From Streptomyces sp. RerS4 (GTDB taxonomy: Bacteria > Actinomycetota > Actinomycetes > Streptomycetales > Streptomycetaceae): a stretch of 64,000 nt of DNA. The notes below the pieces were generated by a model, which ran no database searches, was not told the DNA's origin, and worked only from the letters and a program-made list of their open reading frames with translations. The position numbers and the translations under genes are program-made. This document shows positions 38,371 through 47,267 of this stretch, in pieces; positions within the stretch are counted from its first letter, which is position 1, and the number at the start of each line of letters is the position of its first letter. Location: contig NZ_CP097322.1 of NCBI RefSeq assembly GCF_023515955.1, positions 434,001 to 498,000 on the forward strand, read 5' to 3'.

Positions 38371-39870
38371 GTGAGCGAATCCGTAGGCAGGCGCGCGGTC
38401 TTCGTGGCGGGTGCGGCCACCGTCCTGACCCTGGGCCGGGTCGGCTTCGCCGGCGCGGCCGGGGCCGGCGAGGAGACCAGGACGGTACGCGGCACCCTGC
38501 CACCCGGCGCACCCGACTTCGTCGAGCTGCCCTTCGACGTGCCGCGCGGGGTGCGGGAGATCGAGGTCTCCTACACGTACGAGAAGGTGAGCGTCCCGCC
38601 CGGCACCCCGAACAACGCCCTGGACATCGGCATCTTCGACGAGCGCGGCACCGGCCTCGGCGGCGAGGGATTCCGCGGCTGGTCGGGCGGCGCCCGCAGC
38701 TCCTTCTTCCTGCGCGCCGACGCCGCCACCCCCGGCTACCTGCCCGGCCCCCTGCGCGCCGGGACCTGGCACGTCGTCCTCGGCCCCTACACGGTGGCCC
38801 CGCAGGGACTCCCGTACGCGGTGACCATCACGCTCCGGTACGGCGACCCGGGCCGCACCCCGAGGCCGATCCACCCGCCGCTGCGGGCCCGGGGCCGGGG
38901 CAGGGCCTGGTACCGGGGCGACTGCCACCTGCACTCCGTGCATTCGGACGGCCGCCGCTCCCCCGCCGAGCTCGCGGCCCTCGCCCGCGCCGCCGGGCTG
39001 GACTTCATCAACACCTCCGAGCACAACACGAACTCCGCGCACGGGGCCTGGGAAGGGCTGTGGGGAGACGACCTGCTGATCCTCACCGGCGAGGAGATCA
39101 CCACTCGCAACGGCCACGTCCTCGCGATCGGCACGGACCCCGGCACCTTCGTGGACTGGCGCTACCGGGCTCGGGAGAATCGTTTCGGCCGCTTCGCCCG
39201 CGAGATACGCCGGGCGGGAGGGCTGGTCGTCCCGGCGCACCCGCACGCCACCTGCGTCGGCTGCAACTGGAAGTTCGGCTTCGCCGAGGCGGACCTGGTG
39301 GAGGTGTGGAACGGTCCCTTCACCCCCGACGACGAGGTGAGCCTCCAGGCCTGGGACGCCACCCTGGCGGGCGCCGTCCCGGGCAGGCCGTGGACCCCGG
39401 CCATGGGCAACAGCGACGCCCACCGCGACCCCGACCGGGTCGGCGGCCCGCAGACGGTGGTGCTGGCCAAGGAGTTGAGCCGTGACGCGATCCTGGCGGG
39501 CCTGCGGGCAGGTCGCGCGTACGTCGCCGAGTCGGCCGCGGTGTCCCTGTCCCTCACGGCCGTCGGCAGCCGCGGCCGGCACGCGGGCATCGGCGAACGC
39601 CTCCCGGCGGAGCCCGCCGAGCCGATCACGATCCGCTGCGAGGCCTCCGGCGCCCCCGGCCGCACCCTGTCCCTCGTCACCGACCAGGGCACCCTTCTCA
39701 CCACCACCCTCCCCGCCTCCGGCACCGGCGCGGCCGAATGGCTCACGACGCCGCGGTACACGACGTACGTACGCGCCGAGCTGCGGCACGCCCCGACGGT
39801 GGCCGGACTCCCGGGCCCGCTCGCGGCGTTCACCAACCCGATCTTCCTCGGCGGCCACCACCACCGCTAG
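38371..39870 (+). CDS. CehA/McbA-type PHP-domain metallohydrolase, probably exported
   Basis: 499 residues from GTG 38371 (GGGAAG upstream; GTG 38362 is too close to that site). The leader VSESVGRRAVFVAGAATVLTL resembles a Tat signal. An N-terminal beta domain (about 45-170) precedes the PHP core: WYRGDCHLHSVHSDGRRSP, INTSEHNT, LTGEEITTRNGHVLAIG, VVPAHPH and AMGNSDAHRDPD, which carry the metal-binding His/Asp set. A C-terminal beta-rich region follows. CehA and McbA hydrolyse carbaryl; most family members are phosphoesterases or of unknown substrate. Neighbouring genes give no hint. Confidence 0.85.
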   Translation: MSESVGRRAVFVAGAATVLTLGRVGFAGAAGAGEETRTVRGTLPPGAPDFVELPFDVPRGVREIEVSYTYEKVSVPPGTPNNALDIGIFDERGTGLGGEGFRGWSGGARSSFFLRADAATPGYLPGPLRAGTWHVVLGPYTVAPQGLPYAVTITLRYGDPGRTPRPIHPPLRARGRGRAWYRGDCHLHSVHSDGRRSPAELAALARAAGLDFINTSEHNTNSAHGAWEGLWGDDLLILTGEEITTRNGHVLAIGTDPGTFVDWRYRARENRFGRFAREIRRAGGLVVPAHPHATCVGCNWKFGFAEADLVEVWNGPFTPDDEVSLQAWDATLAGAVPGRPWTPAMGNSDAHRDPDRVGGPQTVVLAKELSRDAILAGLRAGRAYVAESAAVSLSLTAVGSRGRHAGIGERLPAEPAEPITIRCEASGAPGRTLSLVTDQGTLLTTTLPASGTGAAEWLTTPRYTTYVRAELRHAPTVAGLPGPLAAFTNPIFLGGHHHR

Positions 39871-39888
39871 GTCGTGGCACGGCCCAGG

Positions 39889-40809
39889 TCAAGACACGGC
39901 CTGGCGGCGCACGATGGTCGACTGCTCGGTGCAGGTCGCGGCGACCGTGTCGGCGAAGGCCCGAGCCAGTGGCGTGAGCGCGTCCCAGCGGCGGACCGCC
40001 CAGCCGACCGGAAGCGCGGGCAGCGCGGGAACGGGAACGAGCCGCAGCGGGCCGTCCCCCGGAACCCGCAGCCCCGGGACGGCGGGTACGACCGTGGGCC
40101 CCAGGCCGAGTTCGGTGAGCAGCAGCGCGGTGTCCCAGTCCGCCACGCTGGTGTCCGAGGCCACGCGCACGCCCAGCTCGGTGAACGCCGCGTCCAGGCG
40201 GGCGCCGGAGAGGGAGTTCGGCGGCAGCCGGACGAGGCGGAGGTCCGTGAGGTCGGCGGCGTCGACGGTCGACCGGTCGGCGAGCGGGTCGTCCGCGCGT
40301 ACGGCGAGCACCCAGGGCAGGTCGACGACCGGCCGCTGCTCGATGCCCGGCACCGGAGCGCCGATGGTGATCCACGCCAGGTCCAGCGTGTTCGCCAGCA
40401 GCGCGTCGAAGCAGCGGCGGCTGGAGGTCTCGGTCCGGAACTCCAGGCTCAGCCTGGGGTTGCGCCGTCGGAAGCCGACGATCGCCTCGGCCATGAAGTG
40501 CCGCAGGGTCGCGCCGCCGGTGCCGACCCGTACGGATCCGCCGGCGCCGTTCGCCAGGTCGTCGAGCGTACGCAGCGCCCGGTCGAGTCCGGTGATCCCG
40601 TCGGCGGCGGCCTCGTAGAGGATCCGCCCGGCGGCGGTGGGCACCGTACCGCGCGGGCGGCGTTCCAGCAGGGTCACCCCCGTCTCCCGCTCCAGCCGCT
40701 TCACGTGCTGGCTCACCGCGGACTGGGTGCAGCCCAGTTCCCGTGCCACGCCGCTGAGGCTTCCGGTCCGGCACACGGCCACGAACACGCGGAGGTCATC
40801 CAGAGTCAC
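39889..40809 (-). CDS. LysR-family transcriptional regulator
   Basis: 306 residues from GTG 40809; a longer frame upstream is unlikely because it would cross the operator array. The winged helix-turn-helix is LDDLRVFVAVCRTGSLSGVARELGCTQSAVSQHVKRLE. The effector domain follows (SVRVGTGGATLRHFMAE to LRLVPVPALPALPVGWAVR). The region before the start holds four CCCAAG/CTTGGG half-sites, likely used for autorepression and for control of the rightward promoter. No ribosome site is seen. A possible target is the small secreted protein gene to the right. Confidence 0.88.
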   Translation of the reverse strand: MTLDDLRVFVAVCRTGSLSGVARELGCTQSAVSQHVKRLERETGVTLLERRPRGTVPTAAGRILYEAAADGITGLDRALRTLDDLANGAGGSVRVGTGGATLRHFMAEAIVGFRRRNPRLSLEFRTETSSRRCFDALLANTLDLAWITIGAPVPGIEQRPVVDLPWVLAVRADDPLADRSTVDAADLTDLRLVRLPPNSLSGARLDAAFTELGVRVASDTSVADWDTALLLTELGLGPTVVPAVPGLRVPGDGPLRLVPVPALPALPVGWAVRRWDALTPLARAFADTVAATCTEQSTIVRRQAVS

Positions 40810-40813
40810 AAAA

Positions 40814-40851
40814 CCCAAGCTATCCCTTGGGCTTGGGCAAGGAAACCCAAG
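40814..40851. promoter_or_regulatory. Array of four CCCAAG/CTTGGG half-sites before LysR gene
   Basis: CCCAAG (40814-40819), CTTGGG (40826-40831), CTTGGG (40832-40837) and CCCAAG (40846-40851) form two inverted pairs back to back. TTGACT at 40854-40859, with CAGGAT 18 bases further on, may be a rightward promoter next to the array. Confidence 0.65.
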
Positions 40852-40994
40852 GATTGACTGGGCTCGCGGCAAAGCGGCAGGATTTCGCGTGGGCCCAGGC
40901 GGCAACCTGTCCGGCGGCCGCGACCGGTTCCGGAGCCGGACGCGAACGCCGGACGGGTGCCGACCACCCCCTGCACCCGGTGTGGTGACGGGAA

Positions 40995-41034
40995 GCGGTG
41001 ACAGGAAAGCGGATCGGGAAAGCGGATCGGGAAA
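40995..41034. repeat. Short tandem repeat (GCGGATCGGGAAA) upstream of small secreted protein
   Basis: GCGGATCGGGAAA occurs twice exactly (41009-41021, 41022-41034), preceded by a variant, GCGGTGACAGGAAA (40995-41008), and followed by a partial unit. It lies 39 bases before ATG 41073, in the probable 5' leader. Confidence 0.8.
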
Positions 41035-41072
41035 GCGGGTAACGGGCTCGTGCCGGGATCGTTCAACAGGCC

Positions 41073-41411
41073 ATGATCGATATCAAGAAGCCCGCACTCG
41101 CCCTCGCCGCCTGCGCGATCACGCTCGTCTCGGCGGCGCCCGCGTTCGCCCAGGTCGACAGCCACTGTGGCAAGTACATCTGCGTCATGACCGCACACCA
41201 CAACAGGTTCGTACAGGACATCACCGTCCAGACCAAGGACGGCCTCCCCGGGACGCTGCGCGCCTACTGGGGCAACTACCACTCGCCGAAGGTGAACGCC
41301 GCCAGTCACAGGTGGGCCGTCGGTTACGAGCAGGCGCACTCCAAGCTCGTCTGCGGCGGACTGGAGCGCGACGGCCGCACGATCGAAGACGGCGTCTGCG
41401 TGACGATCTGA
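41073..41411 (+). CDS. Small secreted protein with four cysteines
   Basis: 112 residues from ATG 41073; the ribosome site is weak. A clear signal peptide (MIDIKKPALALAACAITLVS, cleavage at AFA/QV) leaves a mature protein of about 86 residues. Four Cys are arranged as two N-terminal (SHCGKYIC) and two C-terminal (KLVCGG, DGVC), suggesting two disulfides. A basic/aromatic middle (LRAYWGNYHSPKVNAASHRW) has no motif I recognise. It could be an inhibitor, toxin or morphogenetic protein; nothing in the sequence decides. The LysR array upstream may control it. Confidence 0.65.
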   Translation: MIDIKKPALALAACAITLVSAAPAFAQVDSHCGKYICVMTAHHNRFVQDITVQTKDGLPGTLRAYWGNYHSPKVNAASHRWAVGYEQAHSKLVCGGLERDGRTIEDGVCVTI

Positions 41412-41424
41412 ACCTCTCCACCGA

Positions 41425-41468
41425 CCACGTCCCGCACCGTCCTCCCCTGACGTCGGCGCGGGACGTGG
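41425..41468. terminator. Inverted repeat between convergent genes, terminator-like
   Basis: CCACGTCCCGC (41425-41435) pairs with GCGGGACGTGG (41458-41468) across a 22-base loop, between the small secreted protein gene and the leftward response regulator gene. Confidence 0.5.
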
Positions 41469-41561
41469 AACTGCCACTCCTCGGCCGCGCCCTGCTCGAC
41501 ACCCATGGCTCCGCTGCTCCGGCCGGAGCACGCCCGCGCGCCGCATGACGGTGGCCGGCTG

Positions 41562-42293
41562 TCAGCCGGTAAACCTCGGCACCACCAGTCCCGATTCGTA
41601 AGCGATCACCACCGCGTGCGTCCGGTTGTGCGCGCCGAGCTTGGTCAACACGTTCCCGACGTGCGTCTTCACCGTTTCCAGGCTGACCGTGAGCGACTCC
41701 GCGATCTCCGGGTTGGACAGGCCGGTGGCCATCAACCGCAGCACTCCCTCCTCCCGTCCTGTCAGCGCCGCCCTGGGCAACGCCTTGGCGGAGGCCAGCG
41801 GGCGGGCGGCGACCATCCGGCGCAGTGCCGTCGGGAAGAGGATCGCCTCGCCCGCCGCCACCACCCGCACCGCCTCCGCTATCTGTCGGACCGGAAGCCG
41901 CTTGAGCACGAATCCGCTGGCCCCCGCGCTGAGCGCGGCGGTGACGTAGTCGTCGTTCTCGAAGGTGGTGATCACCACGACCTTGGGCGGTTCGGCCGAC
42001 TCGGCCAGCACCTGCCGGGTGGCTTCGATCCCGTTGCGGCGCGGCATCCGCACGTCCATCAGGATCACGTCCGGCCTGAGCCGCCGCGCCTGCTCGACCG
42101 CCTCGACGCCGTCGGCGGCCTCGCCGACCACCGTGAGCCCCGGCTGCGTGGAGAGCAGCGTACGCAGACCGCTGCGGGTCACCTCGTCGTCGTCCGCGAT
42201 CAGGAGCGTGATGGTGCCACCGGCGTCAGGGCTGGTGGCGGCAGCGCCGGTTGGGGCGGTCTCGCTGGAGTCAGAGCCGATCATGCCGATCAC
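41562..42293 (-). CDS. NarL/FixJ-family response regulator
   Basis: 243 residues from GTG 42293, which overlaps the stop of the kinase gene as GTGA; ATG 42284 is an alternative. About 28 low-complexity residues precede the receiver domain (ITLLIADDDEVTRSGL). Phospho-acceptor is Asp80 in VILMDVRMPRRNG, followed by VVVITTFEND and FVLKRLP. The LuxR helix-turn-helix runs from LTGREEGVLRLMATGLSNPEIAE to KTHVGNVLTKLGAH. It is translationally coupled to the sensor kinase. The divergent secreted serine hydrolase gene is the nearest candidate target. Confidence 0.92.
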   Translation of the reverse strand: MIGMIGSDSSETAPTGAAATSPDAGGTITLLIADDDEVTRSGLRTLLSTQPGLTVVGEAADGVEAVEQARRLRPDVILMDVRMPRRNGIEATRQVLAESAEPPKVVVITTFENDDYVTAALSAGASGFVLKRLPVRQIAEAVRVVAAGEAILFPTALRRMVAARPLASAKALPRAALTGREEGVLRLMATGLSNPEIAESLTVSLETVKTHVGNVLTKLGAHNRTHAVVIAYESGLVVPRFTG

Positions 42294-43609
42294 CGTACCG
42301 GCAGCCGGACGGCCAACCGCCAGTGCCGCGGCCCGTCCGGACCGACCTCGATCTCACCGTGCAGCAGCCGTACGCGCTCCGTCAGGCCGGGCAGCCCGTG
42401 TCCGGATGTCGGGAAGGCGTCGCGGCTCGACCTGCCCCGACCCTTACCCGTACGTATGCCTCCCCCGATCGGGTTGACCACACTGAGCTCCAGGCCGCCC
42501 GTCTCGACCGCCACCCGGACGTCGATCCGGCCCTGCGCCCCGTGCCGCAACGCGTTCGTCAGCCCCTCCTGCAGTATCCGGTACGCCGCCCGGGACAGCG
42601 TTCCCTGCACCTGCGTCATGTCGCCCGACAGCTCCGGCTCCACCTGCGCACCCGTGTGCCGCAATCGGCCGAGCAGCTCGGGGAGGTCGGCCAGGGTGCG
42701 GAGCGGCGCTGTCTCCGCCCGCTGTTCGCGCAGCACGCCCAGTACGTAGTCCAGATCCTCCAGGGCGGCCCGGGTCGACTCCTCGATGCTGCGCAGGGCG
42801 GCACGCGCCGCTCCCGGATCCGTGGAGAGCAGCTCGCCCGCCACCGCGGCCTGGATGGTGGTCGCCGTCAGGGTGTGCCCTATCGAATCGTGCAACTCGT
42901 GGGCGAGCCGGTTCCGTTCGGCCAGACGCAGCTCCCGCTCGGCCGCCAGCGCGAGCCGCTCGGCCGATGAGGGCCCCAACAGCCTGGGTGCCAACCACCG
43001 CAGGGTGTGGGTCACCACCACGCACACGATCGCCGCCGCCGGCAGGCAGCCGAGCGCCACCACCCGGCTCTGCCACCCACCCTCCACCCGGGCCGACCAG
43101 CCGTACAGGCTGAGGGTCAACTCGGCACCGAACCAACCGATCGGGAGGGTCAGGCCGACGAGGATCAGCACGCCGCTCACCAGCGCCCCCGTCCACCCCA
43201 GGGCCACGTGGAGCAGCAGCCACAGAGGAGTGCGCCACCGGTCGGCGCCGGACGGCTCGGTGGGGGCGGGCTTCCCGACGGGATCGTGCACCGGATGGGT
43301 CGCCGCCCCGCCCGGTGGGCTCGCACGTTGACGGCGGGCCGGCGGTTCCGGCAACGGCACCCGCAGCAGTCGACGGGCGGACGCGACCAGCGCCCGCCGC
43401 GTGGTGTGGGCCAGCCCGAGCACGCCGATCAAGACCGCCCAGACCAGCAGGACCAGAACGGTCTGCACCCCCTCGGGAGCGGATCGCCAGGCGAGCGTCG
43501 GCAGCAGCGCGAAAGGCAGCAGTGGAAGGCTCACCAACGCACCGCAACAGGCGAACAACATGCCCACATACGTGGAGCCGCGCAGCAGCGGCCGGATTCC
43601 CTTGATCAT
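42290..43609 (-). CDS. Two-component sensor histidine kinase (HisKA_3 type)
   Basis: 439 residues from ATG 43609; longer frames lack a site. Two membrane hairpins (about residues 14-60 and 130-215) flank a Pro/Arg-rich cytoplasmic loop. The phospho-acceptor is His240 in AHELHDSIGHTLTATTIQ. ATP-binding motifs are RILQEGLTNALRHG and GHGLPGLTERVRLLHG. GATACT lies nine bases before the ATG and may be the -10 box, implying a very short leader. The signal is unknown. The topology suits an envelope stress sensor. It is divergent from the serine hydrolase gene. Confidence 0.9.
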   Translation of the reverse strand: MIKGIRPLLRGSTYVGMLFACCGALVSLPLLPFALLPTLAWRSAPEGVQTVLVLLVWAVLIGVLGLAHTTRRALVASARRLLRVPLPEPPARRQRASPPGGAATHPVHDPVGKPAPTEPSGADRWRTPLWLLLHVALGWTGALVSGVLILVGLTLPIGWFGAELTLSLYGWSARVEGGWQSRVVALGCLPAAAIVCVVVTHTLRWLAPRLLGPSSAERLALAAERELRLAERNRLAHELHDSIGHTLTATTIQAAVAGELLSTDPGAARAALRSIEESTRAALEDLDYVLGVLREQRAETAPLRTLADLPELLGRLRHTGAQVEPELSGDMTQVQGTLSRAAYRILQEGLTNALRHGAQGRIDVRVAVETGGLELSVVNPIGGGIRTGKGRGRSSRDAFPTSGHGLPGLTERVRLLHGEIEVGPDGPRHWRLAVRLPVR

Positions 43610-43782
43610 AATCCGGCCAGTATCACCGGGCGGCTCGCTCCTGGCCTCCCCCGATCGGGGGAGTACTTTCTCCCGCCTTTCCGTGATGCGCATCCGCGAC
43701 CTCGGGAGCCAACATCGTGCCCTGAGCAGTTGGCCGTCGGCCGGCAGTGCTCACTTCCCGACGATTCGACAGGAGTTGACTC

Positions 43783-44955
43783 ATGCGTGAGCAGTCATCG
43801 CAAAGGCTTCGCTTTTCCAGGCGGCAGCAAGGCGGCCGGCGCGGAACCGTGCGGGCCGCGGCGGTCGCGTTGACCGTCGGCGTCATGTCGATGGGTGCCC
43901 TGGCGCCGCCCGCGGCGTTCGCCGCGCCCAGGCCGGACACCGTGCAGCAAGGCCTGAACGCGCTGGTGCGTACCGATGGCCTGCCGGCCGCGCTGGCGAG
44001 CGTCACGGACCGCGAAGGTCGCACCCGTACCTACACCGCGGGGGTCGGCGATCTGGCCACCGGCTCGAAGGTGCCCGTGGACGGTCAGATGCGGATGGGC
44101 AGCAACACCAAGACGTTCACCGCGGTCGTGGCACTGCAACTGGTGGGTGAAGGGAAGATCGACCTCGATGCCTCGGTCGACACCTATCTGCCGGGCCTCG
44201 TACGCGGGGACGGGATCGACGGACGTCACATCAAAGTCCGTCAGCTCCTGCAACACACCAGCGGACTGCCCGAATACGGGGATGACATCCCCGACGACAC
44301 GCTTCAGCACCGGTACTTCGAACCCCGCGATCTGCTCGACATCGCCTTCCGAAACAAAGCCGACTTCGCCCCCGGTGAGAAATGGGCGTACAGCAATACG
44401 AACTACGTGGTGGCCGGCCTCATCATCCAGAAGATCACCGGTCGCCCCCTCGCCGAGGAGGTGGATCGGCGCATCGTCAAGCGCATCGGGCTGCGCCACA
44501 CCTACTTCCCCGTTGCAGGTGACAGGTCCATCCGAGAACCCCACCCCAAGGGCTACGGACAGGATTCTCCAGGCGCGCCCATGCGCGATTACACGGAGAT
44601 AGACCCCTCTGCGGGCTGGGCGGCAGGCCAGATGATCTCCACCGACTCCGACCTCAATCGGTTCTTCAGCGCGCTCCTGGCCGGCCGCCTCCTTCCGGCG
44701 GCCCAACTCGCGCAGATGCGCACCACCGTCCCGATCGGGGACACCGGCGCAGGCTACGGGCTGGGGCTGATGAGCAGGCCGCTGTCGTGCGGTGGTGTCT
44801 ATTGGGGCCACGGCGGTGATATCGCGGGATTCGAGACGCGCGGTGGAGTCACCGACGACGGCCGCGCCGCCAACGTCACTGTGACCAGCGTCCCGATCGA
44901 CGACGCCGTCAGGAAGCGCGTCGAGAGCCTGGTGGACACGGCCCTGTGCCGCTGA
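43783..44955 (+). CDS. Secreted serine hydrolase, class C beta-lactamase/DD-carboxypeptidase-like
   Basis: 390 residues from ATG 43783, behind AGGAG. The signal region is long and basic at the start (MREQSSQRLRFSRRQQGGRR), ending near AFA/AP at about 47. Active-site motifs are SNTK (Ser107, Lys110), YSN (Tyr203-Ser-Asn) and GHGGD near the end, the HxG equivalent of KTG. This matches R61-type D-alanyl-D-alanine carboxypeptidases and related esterases. Target may be peptidoglycan peptides. A neighbouring two-component pair, transcribed away from it, may regulate it. Confidence 0.88.
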   Translation: MREQSSQRLRFSRRQQGGRRGTVRAAAVALTVGVMSMGALAPPAAFAAPRPDTVQQGLNALVRTDGLPAALASVTDREGRTRTYTAGVGDLATGSKVPVDGQMRMGSNTKTFTAVVALQLVGEGKIDLDASVDTYLPGLVRGDGIDGRHIKVRQLLQHTSGLPEYGDDIPDDTLQHRYFEPRDLLDIAFRNKADFAPGEKWAYSNTNYVVAGLIIQKITGRPLAEEVDRRIVKRIGLRHTYFPVAGDRSIREPHPKGYGQDSPGAPMRDYTEIDPSAGWAAGQMISTDSDLNRFFSALLAGRLLPAAQLAQMRTTVPIGDTGAGYGLGLMSRPLSCGGVYWGHGGDIAGFETRGGVTDDGRAANVTVTSVPIDDAVRKRVESLVDTALCR

Positions 44956-44973
44956 ATCGCCGGCGAGGCGCGG

Positions 44974-45009
44974 GAGAGCCGCCGCCCTGATGGGGTGGCG
45001 GCGGCTCTC
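44974..45009. terminator. Bidirectional hairpin terminator
   Basis: GAGAGCCGCCGCC (44974-44986) and GGCGGCGGCTCTC (44997-45009) form a perfect 13-bp stem with a 10-base loop between two convergent genes. Confidence 0.85.
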
Positions 45010-45040
45010 GGGGAAGGGGGTGGGTCAGGGGCAGCTCGGG

Positions 45041-47083
45041 TCAGGGGCAGCTGATGCGGATGTCGCCCGGGTCGGTGGTGCAGGCGTCGGTACCGGCTCC
45101 GCCGTTGGCGGTGTCGTTGCCGGCGACGCCGTCGGTGGTGGTGAGGCGGTCGTTGCCGTAGTAGCCGATCAGGGTGTCGTTGCCGGGACCGCCGTTCAGA
45201 GTGTCGTCGCCGAAGCCGCCGTCGATGTTGTCGTTTCCGAAGCCGCCGTGGACGGTGTCGTTTCCGTAGCTCGCGCGGACGGTGTCGTTTCCGCCGAGGG
45301 CGCAGATCACGTCGGTGACGTAGCCGCCGTTCAAGGTGTCGGCGCCGCTGGTGCCGATGATCGTGCAGCCTCGGGCGTTGTTCACCGAGGTGGTCCAGGT
45401 GGCCGTGTTGTTGGGGGTCGTGGGGTCCTGCTGGCCGGCGCTCGCGGTGGCCGTGTTCGTGACCGTGCCGGTGGCCCTGGGCTCGGCCGTCACCGTGACC
45501 GTCGCGCTCGCGCCCGGGGCCAGGGAGCCGAGCGCGCAGGTGGCGCCCGTCGCGGTGGTGGTGCACGTGCCCTGAGAGGCTGCGGCCGAGGTCAGGCTGA
45601 CACCGGCTCCGGAGAGCGTGTCCGACAGGGTGACGCCGGTCGCGGTGGCGGTGGAGGTCGCGGAGTTGGAGACCGTCACCGTGTATGTGGCGCGGTCGCC
45701 GATGCTCAGGGTGCCCGTACCGGTCTTCGTCACCGACAGGTCCGCGATCGGCTGCTGCGGGGGCGTGCCGTCGCCACCCTGGTAGCGGGCGAGGGCGAAC
45801 GCGAGGCCCGACGCGTGACCCGCCGCGACGATGTTGCCGTCCGGCTGGACGAGCACGCCGCGGGCCTCGTCGAAGTCCAGGAACCCGGTGAGGACGAAGC
45901 CGTCGCCGCCGAAGCCGGTGTCCACGGTGCCGTTGGGGTTGAAGCGGACGAGGCCGAAGTCGGTGCCCTCGGAGCTGTTCGGGTCGTCGGCCTGCCCGGC
46001 GAGGATGATCTTGCCGTTCGGCTGGAGGGCCATGGCGCGGGCGATGCCGCCGTCACCGGGGAAGTTGACCGAGGTGCGCCCGCCGGCGCCGAAGCCGGTG
46101 TCCGGGCTGCCGTCGGCGTTGTAGCGCAGGAGGGCGAAGCCGGCGCCGCCGGAACCCGCGGCGACGATCTTGCCGTCCGGCTGTACCGCCACGGCGTTGC
46201 CGAACTCGGTGCCGCCGAAGTCCGCGGTCACCATGCCGTCACCGCTGAAAGTGGAGTCGAGGGTGCCGTCGGGCAGGTAGCGGGCCACGCCGATGTCGAA
46301 GGCCGTGTTGCCGACGTAGCCGACCGAGACGATCTTGCCGTCCGGCTGGAGGGCCATGCCGCGGGCGATGCCGCCGCCGTCCTGGGGCGAGGTGGGGGTG
46401 AACCCGGCGACCACCGCGCCGTCGCCGCCCAGGCTCGGGTCCAGGTTCCCGTTCGTGTCGAGGCGGACGAGCGCGAAGCCGCCCCCGCCGCCCTTGCCCG
46501 CGGCGATGATCCTGCCGTCGGACTGTACCGCCACGTCCGCGCCATCGGCGGAGCCGCCGAACTCCTCGACCCGGACCAGGCCGCCGTCGCCGAAGCCCGT
46601 GTCGAGACTGCCGTCGGTGTGGTAGCGGGCCACGGAGAAGAAGCAGCAACCGCCGCCCTCCTCCGCGATCACCTCGGTGGTACCCGCCACGACGATCTTC
46701 CCGTCCGAGGGCTGGATCGCCACCGCGTTGGCCGTGTGGCTGCCGCCGCCGAAGTCACTGGTCACCGTACCGTCGCCGGCGAAAGCGGGGTCGAGGCCGC
46801 CGTTGGTGTCGTACCGCGCGAGCGCGAAACCGGCCCCGCTCGCGCCCACCACGACCAGCTTGCCGTCGGACTGGCGCGCGATGTCGTTGCCTGACACGGG
46901 TTCAGGGAAGGGGGTGGTCACCCGGCCATCGGAACCGAAGGTCGGATCCAGATCTCCGGGTGCGGCCAGCGCCGCGCCGGGCAGGGCGAGTACGAGGGCC
47001 AAGCCGAGCGCGGCGGCCGCCACACCGGCCGTCCCGCCCCGTCGGCGGCGCCGCCGCTCCGGCTTCAGGTGTGCGTGGGTCAT
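45041..47083 (-). CDS. Secreted Delta-60 repeat / DUF11 / RTX-type calcium-binding protein
   Basis: 680 residues from ATG 47083, with GGAGG ten bases upstream. A signal peptide follows a run of arginines (MTHAHLKPERRRRRRGGT). Residues about 40-430 hold seven delta-60 repeats, each with LDPTFGxDG or DTGFGGDG plus ALQPDGKIVVAG, predicted to form a beta-propeller. Next is a DUF11 beta-sandwich (ADLSVTKTGTGTLSIGDRATYT, about 440-550). The end has nonapeptide repeats (GGFGNDNIDGGFGDDTLNGG) that bind calcium in RTX proteins. There is no sortase motif. The plan suggests an extracellular adhesive or matrix protein. Enzymatic function is not evident. Confidence 0.85.
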   Translation of the reverse strand: MTHAHLKPERRRRRRGGTAGVAAAALGLALVLALPGAALAAPGDLDPTFGSDGRVTTPFPEPVSGNDIARQSDGKLVVVGASGAGFALARYDTNGGLDPAFAGDGTVTSDFGGGSHTANAVAIQPSDGKIVVAGTTEVIAEEGGGCCFFSVARYHTDGSLDTGFGDGGLVRVEEFGGSADGADVAVQSDGRIIAAGKGGGGGFALVRLDTNGNLDPSLGGDGAVVAGFTPTSPQDGGGIARGMALQPDGKIVSVGYVGNTAFDIGVARYLPDGTLDSTFSGDGMVTADFGGTEFGNAVAVQPDGKIVAAGSGGAGFALLRYNADGSPDTGFGAGGRTSVNFPGDGGIARAMALQPNGKIILAGQADDPNSSEGTDFGLVRFNPNGTVDTGFGGDGFVLTGFLDFDEARGVLVQPDGNIVAAGHASGLAFALARYQGGDGTPPQQPIADLSVTKTGTGTLSIGDRATYTVTVSNSATSTATATGVTLSDTLSGAGVSLTSAAASQGTCTTTATGATCALGSLAPGASATVTVTAEPRATGTVTNTATASAGQQDPTTPNNTATWTTSVNNARGCTIIGTSGADTLNGGYVTDVICALGGNDTVRASYGNDTVHGGFGNDNIDGGFGDDTLNGGPGNDTLIGYYGNDRLTTTDGVAGNDTANGGAGTDACTTDPGDIRISCP

Positions 47084-47267
47084 GGGCGTACGAACCTCCG
47101 GCGTCGCGGAATGCGGGGAGCAGCGCACAGCTTCGTACCGAACCCCGCCCGCGCCCCGCGAGCCGTGCCGTACTCCGCCCACTGGCCCTCGGGAACCACC
47201 CCGGCGGAGCACCGTACGGACCCGGGGCGCGGGCCGCCGGCTCCGCCGGGCACCCGCAAGACACGGC

